Source: Larix kaempferi (taxonomy: Eukaryota > Streptophyta > Pinopsida > Pinales > Pinaceae). From it: a DNA stretch of 64,000 bases. Shown piece by piece: positions 59,838 through 64,000 of the stretch (the first letter of the stretch is position 1; each line of letters starts with the position of its first letter). A program made the position numbers and the translations under genes. Under the pieces are notes generated by a model that was not told the DNA's origin, searched no databases, and saw only the letters and a program-made list of their open reading frames with translations. The stretch spans positions 47,012,001-47,076,000 of the forward strand of contig BSBM01000486.1 in NCBI GenBank assembly GCA_027924585.1, read 5' to 3'.

Positions 59838-60060
59838 CATGAACAGGGTCCATCTACTCTGCACATGAACTCTGTTCATGAGAAGATTCCATGTAGTCTG
59901 CACATGAACTCTGTTCATGAGCAGAGTCCATGGACTCTGCACATGAACTCTGTTCATGAGCAGAGTCCATGGACTCTGCACATGAACTCTGGTCATGAGC
60001 AGAGTCCATGGACTCTGCTCATGACTCTGTTCATGAGCAGAGTTTATGGACTCTAAGAGG
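59838..60060. repeat. 39-bp palindromic tandem repeat
   Basis: ACATGAACTCTG begins units at 59863, 59902, 59941 and 59980, exactly 39 bp apart; a fifth, one base short, begins near 60019, and a decayed one lies before 59863. Each unit holds a near-perfect palindrome: TTCATGAGCAGAGTCC pairs with GGACTCTGCACATGAA. Both strands are open through it for 73-80 codons, a by-product of the 39-bp unit being a multiple of three. It lies in the probable leader intron of the gene at 61696. Confidence 0.93.
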
Positions 60061-60397
60061 TTAATAAATTGTTCATGAAGTGTACCACAAGAGTATTAGA
60101 TGTTGTTTTAATGGTTTATTACAGGATAAGCTGTATTACGACCATGTTATATTTAATTAGCCTGATTCTAATCCTCGTTATTATGCCTCGTTATTATGCT
60201 TGTAATTTAATTATTAATACCGAAGCACGTCTATATTACCTGGAAAGCTAATCTGGTTAAAAGTAATGCTCTTTACTGTGCCTGGTTTAATCCGAGTAAG
60301 CTTATTTCTGGTTAATAAGAGCCTATAATATTTTAATTAATGTGGCAGGAAATTGTAATTGACTAATCACTTCACCATTAACACTGTATAATGAACA

Positions 60398-60450
60398 CAG
60401 TCCATGGACTCTGCTCATGAACTCCGTTCATGAGCATAGTCCATGGACTC
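60398..60450. repeat. Outlying copy of the 39-bp palindrome
   Basis: AGTCCATGGACTCTGCTCATG and GTTCATGAGCATAGTCC are one to two units of the same repeat, 340 bp beyond the main array. Confidence 0.85.
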
Positions 60451-60603
60451 TATAATAGATATATTTACCATAAGCATAGCTAGGTCCACTATTTTACAAA
60501 TTAATAGAGTTGTTTTGCTTAAATGTTTTATGTATTTAACGTTCAATTTGGTGTACAAATAGAAACATGTTTTATTTGCCGAGAGATAATATAATGGGGT
60601 AGA

Positions 60604-60721
60604 GCAGAGTTCATGAACTCTGCTCATGAACTCTGTTCATGAGCAGAGTTCATGAATTCTGCTCATGAACAGAATTCTGCTCATGAATAGAACTTTGCTC
60701 ATGAACAGAACTCTGCTCATG
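60604..60721. repeat. Second outlying palindrome cluster
   Basis: AGCAGAGTTCATGAACTCTG and short units of CTGCTCATGAACAGAA alternate through 118 bp. This is a variant with AGAGTTCATGAACTCT as palindrome centre and shorter spacing than the 39-bp array. Confidence 0.85.
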
Positions 60722-61683
60722 TTATGGTCTTTTTTATATATAAAAATGGTAAGATATTTTTTATATCAAACAACATAACATGTATTTGTCTTATTCTTAT
60801 GGAATGCAACGCCATGGCTTCTTTATATAAATGGATATTTAAACCCTAAACTTGAATGAGTATCATATTAAGTTTCCTTTAAAAGTTCTATGTTCTTAGG
60901 TATTTATTTTATAAAAATGAAAGAATGTTTGTTTATTGAGATATAGAACAAAAACATAAGTGATCAGTGAAAAATTTGGAAGATTATTGTGTACTATTAC
61001 AATTAAATGATTATAAGATGATTATTGATGTTATGTTTATGGTGCAATAGTGTTCTTAGAGCTAGAAGAGGAACTTACGAAAGAAAATAATTATAATATT
61101 TTAGGTGGCTCTACATTTTGTATGCAGATTTTTAAGAGATGCTTTTAAGTTTGTAGAATGAACATGTACAATTTCAATGTGTGGAAGTTGTTTTATCATA
61201 AATATAAATTAGAAATCTCTTAATAAGTGGATATATATGTTATACTATTTTAGCCAGCTCTACATTTTGTATGCAGGTCCTTAATAGATATGTTTTTAAG
61301 TTTGTAGAGTTAACATGTACAACTTTAGTGTGTGTAAATTGTATTATTATAAATATGAGCTAGAATTCTCTTAATAAGAATATATATATATGTTTAGTGA
61401 GATGTTTGTTCATTGACATATATATTTCAACCATATTTGTTGGATTAAAAGTTATTAAGGTTATTATACTACTTCAATTAATCATGTTATGACTTATATT
61501 TGATAATGAAATGATTATTAGATATATCTTTATGCTGCAATTTTAGTGATGGTAAGGAATTTTAGGTAATTAATTAGAGTTAGGAGGGGGACTTACATTT
61601 TGTATTTTTTTATCAAATATTGGCTTGATGTTTGTAGAATAGTAATGTACAATTTCAATATGTTAATGTTTGTGTAAATTTAG
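60722..61683 (+). other. Probable leader intron, remainder
   Basis: AT-rich sequence with GTAGAAT/GTAGAGT-type short repeats around CTCTACATTTTGTATGCAG (61110, 61259). It ends at a likely acceptor TTTAG at 61683. No coding signal. Confidence 0.4.
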
Positions 61684-61695
61684 AAGTTATATCAA

Positions 61696-63912
61696 ATGGA
61701 AAGAGAGTCTTCGAGGGGAAAGCGTAGGAGGTCATCACAATCCTCAGGAATCGGTGTTCCAGTTGGTAGTCGAAGGTTGTCGAATTCACCGAGAGGTTCG
61801 AGTTTATTGCATGGGTCCCAGTCATTTGATCATCAACAAGTTCGAAGGGGTACACATGATTCTCCTTCATCTTCTGTGGGAGAGCGTCGATCTCAACCTT
61901 CTGTTGGTATGAACATTAATGTTTAATAAAGTATAAATTGTATTTTTTTGTGTTTTGAAGTTATGGACAAGGTTAATTCTTGACTATGGCTATATTTGAA
62001 GCAGAGCGACATTCAGAAGATGTGCGTAATTCGATGGAGCGAGGGGGAGATCAAGATAGGATTGTAGATGATGAAATAGGTGTGGGTGGAGAGCAAGGTC
62101 CTGAAGATCGTCCTAGAGCTAGGACAACATATGTTCCACTAGATGAGGGGTGTACACCCATATCAACTTATCCATCTGATTTACCTGATGAGCTTCCATG
62201 GCAAGGTGTTGTGCAACAAACTATTCTTGAAAGTTGTAGATCCCATTATGATAGGTTGAACAATGATTTTTGTTCTTTGGATCTCCCTCTAGAGAGCCGA
62301 CAAAGTCTAGAGATTGTTTTGGCGTCTTTGCAGAAATTCATTGATGCATATGAGGAACTTGGACCAACTACAAATAGTTTTGTTCATTTGATGCGGATGC
62401 GAAGGGACCAAGTTATGGGTCCAGATAAGTGGGAGGTTGTGAAGGAGAGAGTCACTAGAGAACAAGCCAATTCAATGTTCAATTTCAAAGAAGGCCTTAA
62501 GCGAAAAATGTTGAAAGTGCAATATTTCAAGCATCCTCAAATTGCACATTTAATATATGATCGATTTCTTGCAGCTTATGGTCGATTGCCTTGGAACGAT
62601 GAGGTTCCTAATTATTTTGCTAGATTTTTTTATGCAGAGTTTTTTTTAGGTATGAAGCCTAACTATACTGATGTTCCCTCTGACTTTTATGGAGCTGGAA
62701 AGGGTAGAATATATAATCGAAAAGGTGCTCTCAGAGACCCTACCACTATACAACCTCCACCTGAGATACCTCGTCCACCAAGGGTTGTGGCTTTAAGATC
62801 AGAGATGGAGACAACATCTCAACTAGGGACAGTTGGAAGGGAATCGGTAGGTGATGGTTTAGCTTCAGCTCTTGCTGGAGTAGAAGTCGGTTTGGTGCGA
62901 GAGAGGGCTCGTGTTATTCTTCGTCAGAGTTTTGTCTACAAGACGAATGACGAGGTAGATGCATTGAGCATTGATGATCTCAGGGCTTATGCTAAGTCTT
63001 GTCGAGATATAGCTTCAGATGTGTTATCCAATGACACATCGAGCATGGGAGAGGTTTGTTGATTATGCTATGACAATCTCTTTGATTTTTTTTAATCATT
63101 TTGAATTGAATTTTTTGCTACATGGGAATAAATATATTAAGCAAATGTATTTTGTCTGCAGTTTACGTCAATGTTAAATGCAAATAATTTTTGAGTCTCC
63201 AGTAGTCAAAATCGAGAGCATCTTAGTCAAAATGAAGAGCGCTTAGGAGAGGTATTTTAATTATAATATTTATGATTGAACATGATATTTTTTATGTTTG
63301 CTTGAATTTTAATAAATATCAATGTATCTTATTGTTAATTTGACTTATTTATGCAGGTTTCATTAGATTCCAACTTTTTAGATGATTTACCATCTCTTGT
63401 GAGCTAATGATTTTAATTTTTTTGTTTTGGTTTTAAGTTAATTGCTTAATTTATTATTTGTATCTACTATGTTTTATTTATTAACAAAATTTAAATTTTA
63501 GGGAAGAGACCATTTAGAAATTGGGGGCGAAGATGTGGGGTCTCTAATGAATGCAGATATTGCCACTGAGGTAATTTTGTTGAATTAGAAATGATCTTTG
63601 ATATATAAGTTTAATGTTTTATATTTTTTTGATTTATTTGAAAATTGTTTTTGTACATGTTGCAGCTTGGCTCTTTGAGGTCCTTTGGAGCTAAAGGAAA
63701 GTCTCTAGGGGAAAAAAGTGGTGGACATGCATCCAAAGAATTTGATGTATGATTTTTTTAATAATTGAATTGTTTTGTAGATGAGTTTAATATCTTAATA
63801 TTTTGAATTTAGTTTAAAATTGTTTAAATAATTTATGATCTAAATTTATAATTTGTTTTTTTGTGTATTGTAGGTGGAGTTGAGTCCCAGGGAAGGTCCT
63901 AGTGGAAAATAG
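61696..63912 (+). CDS. Multi-exon gene of unknown function (one in-frame TGA)
   Basis: Seven coding exons can be joined: 61696-61906, 62002-63053, 63162-63251, 63357-63398, 63502-63570, 63666-63746 and 63874-63912, all with GT-AG introns. Intron 1 is phase 1; the other five are phase 0. The start is ATG 61696 behind a likely acceptor. The product is about 527 residues: a basic Ser/Arg-rich N-terminus (ESSRGKRRRSSQSS), an acidic stretch, a helical, W/Y/F-rich middle region (FFYAEFFLGMKPNY) of about 200 residues, a proline-rich segment (TTIQPPPEIPRPPR), and a tail of micro-exons rich in Gly, Ser and Leu. TGA at 63192-63194 interrupts exon 3; skipping that 90-nt exon keeps the frame. I do not recognise the family. 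The basic N-terminus suggests a nuclear or DNA-binding protein, as inference. It could be an unrecognised transposon protein or a host gene. Confidence 0.7.
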
Positions 63913-64000
63913 TGGAAAGATATTGGTCTAGATGGATAGTGGTTCAGACTTTATTGTTTTTGTTGATATATATATTTTGTAGTTGTTTTGAACATGGAGG
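63913..64000 (+). other. 3' end or downstream region of the unknown gene
   Basis: T-rich sequence follows the TAG stop, without a clear AATAAA signal before the window ends. Confidence 0.3.

Noticed and set aside
59754-60056. Repetitive peptides on both strands (HEQSPWTLHMNSV type)
   Set aside because: They are forced by a 39-bp palindromic repeat, a multiple of three that reads alike on both strands. There is no surrounding gene structure for them.

Overview
The window is transposon-rich, AT-rich plant nuclear DNA. The signs are nested Ty3/gypsy and Ty1/copia elements, an L1-type LINE with a plant-style C-terminal RNase H, short elements that look tRNA-derived, spliced remnants of a plant 2-oxoglutarate dioxygenase and of a receptor-like kinase, and GT-AG introns. 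The very long LTRs and the low density of intact genes suit a large seed-plant genome. I lean to a gymnosperm, but the species cannot be fixed from this sequence. No bacterial features, rRNA, tRNA genes or CRISPR arrays were seen.

Layout. (1) 1-23221: an old chromodomain-type (Tekay-like) Ty3/gypsy element lies on the minus strand and runs off the left edge. It was split inside its reverse transcriptase by a second member of the family on the plus strand (1153-14526, LTRs about 4.25 kb, target duplication TGGAA/TGAAA). Its own LTR was later hit by an unrelated solo LTR (20334-21844, perfect AAATA duplication). (2) 23222-29130: a decayed retroelement gag on the minus strand, unassigned AT-rich sequence, a 569-bp fold-back, and a possible DNA-transposon end. 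(3) 29131-42845: two inverted arms of about 1.5-2.2 kb enclose tandem repeats, a dioxygenase pseudogene, a truncated copia element and a kinase pseudogene. (4) 42846-46410: satellite-like repeats, small fold-back elements and two SINE-like insertions with their own target duplications. (5) 46411-54979: a second, internally deleted gypsy element carrying a nearly complete L1-type LINE with a 17-bp target duplication. (6) 54980-58728: two LTR-like segments, each with a TATA box and, downstream, an array of short hairpins. (7) 58729-64000: a multi-exon gene of unknown function. Its upstream region holds a 16-bp-period array of CGGCCG palindromes just before a TATA-like box, and its probable leader intron holds a 39-bp-period array of longer palindromes.

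Working parts. Every recognised transposon reading frame is broken, and several have lost catalytic residues. The exception in quality is the right-hand gene: seven coding exons join in frame at GT-AG sites, five of the six introns are phase 0, and only one in-frame TGA is seen, in a 90-nt exon whose skipping would keep the frame. This gene with its two precise palindrome arrays, and the hairpin arrays just upstream, are the best candidates for something undescribed. The palindromes resemble the binding-site arrays near the ends of DNA transposons, so an unrecognised transposon with its own protein is one reading; a host gene with transposon-derived regulatory DNA is the other.
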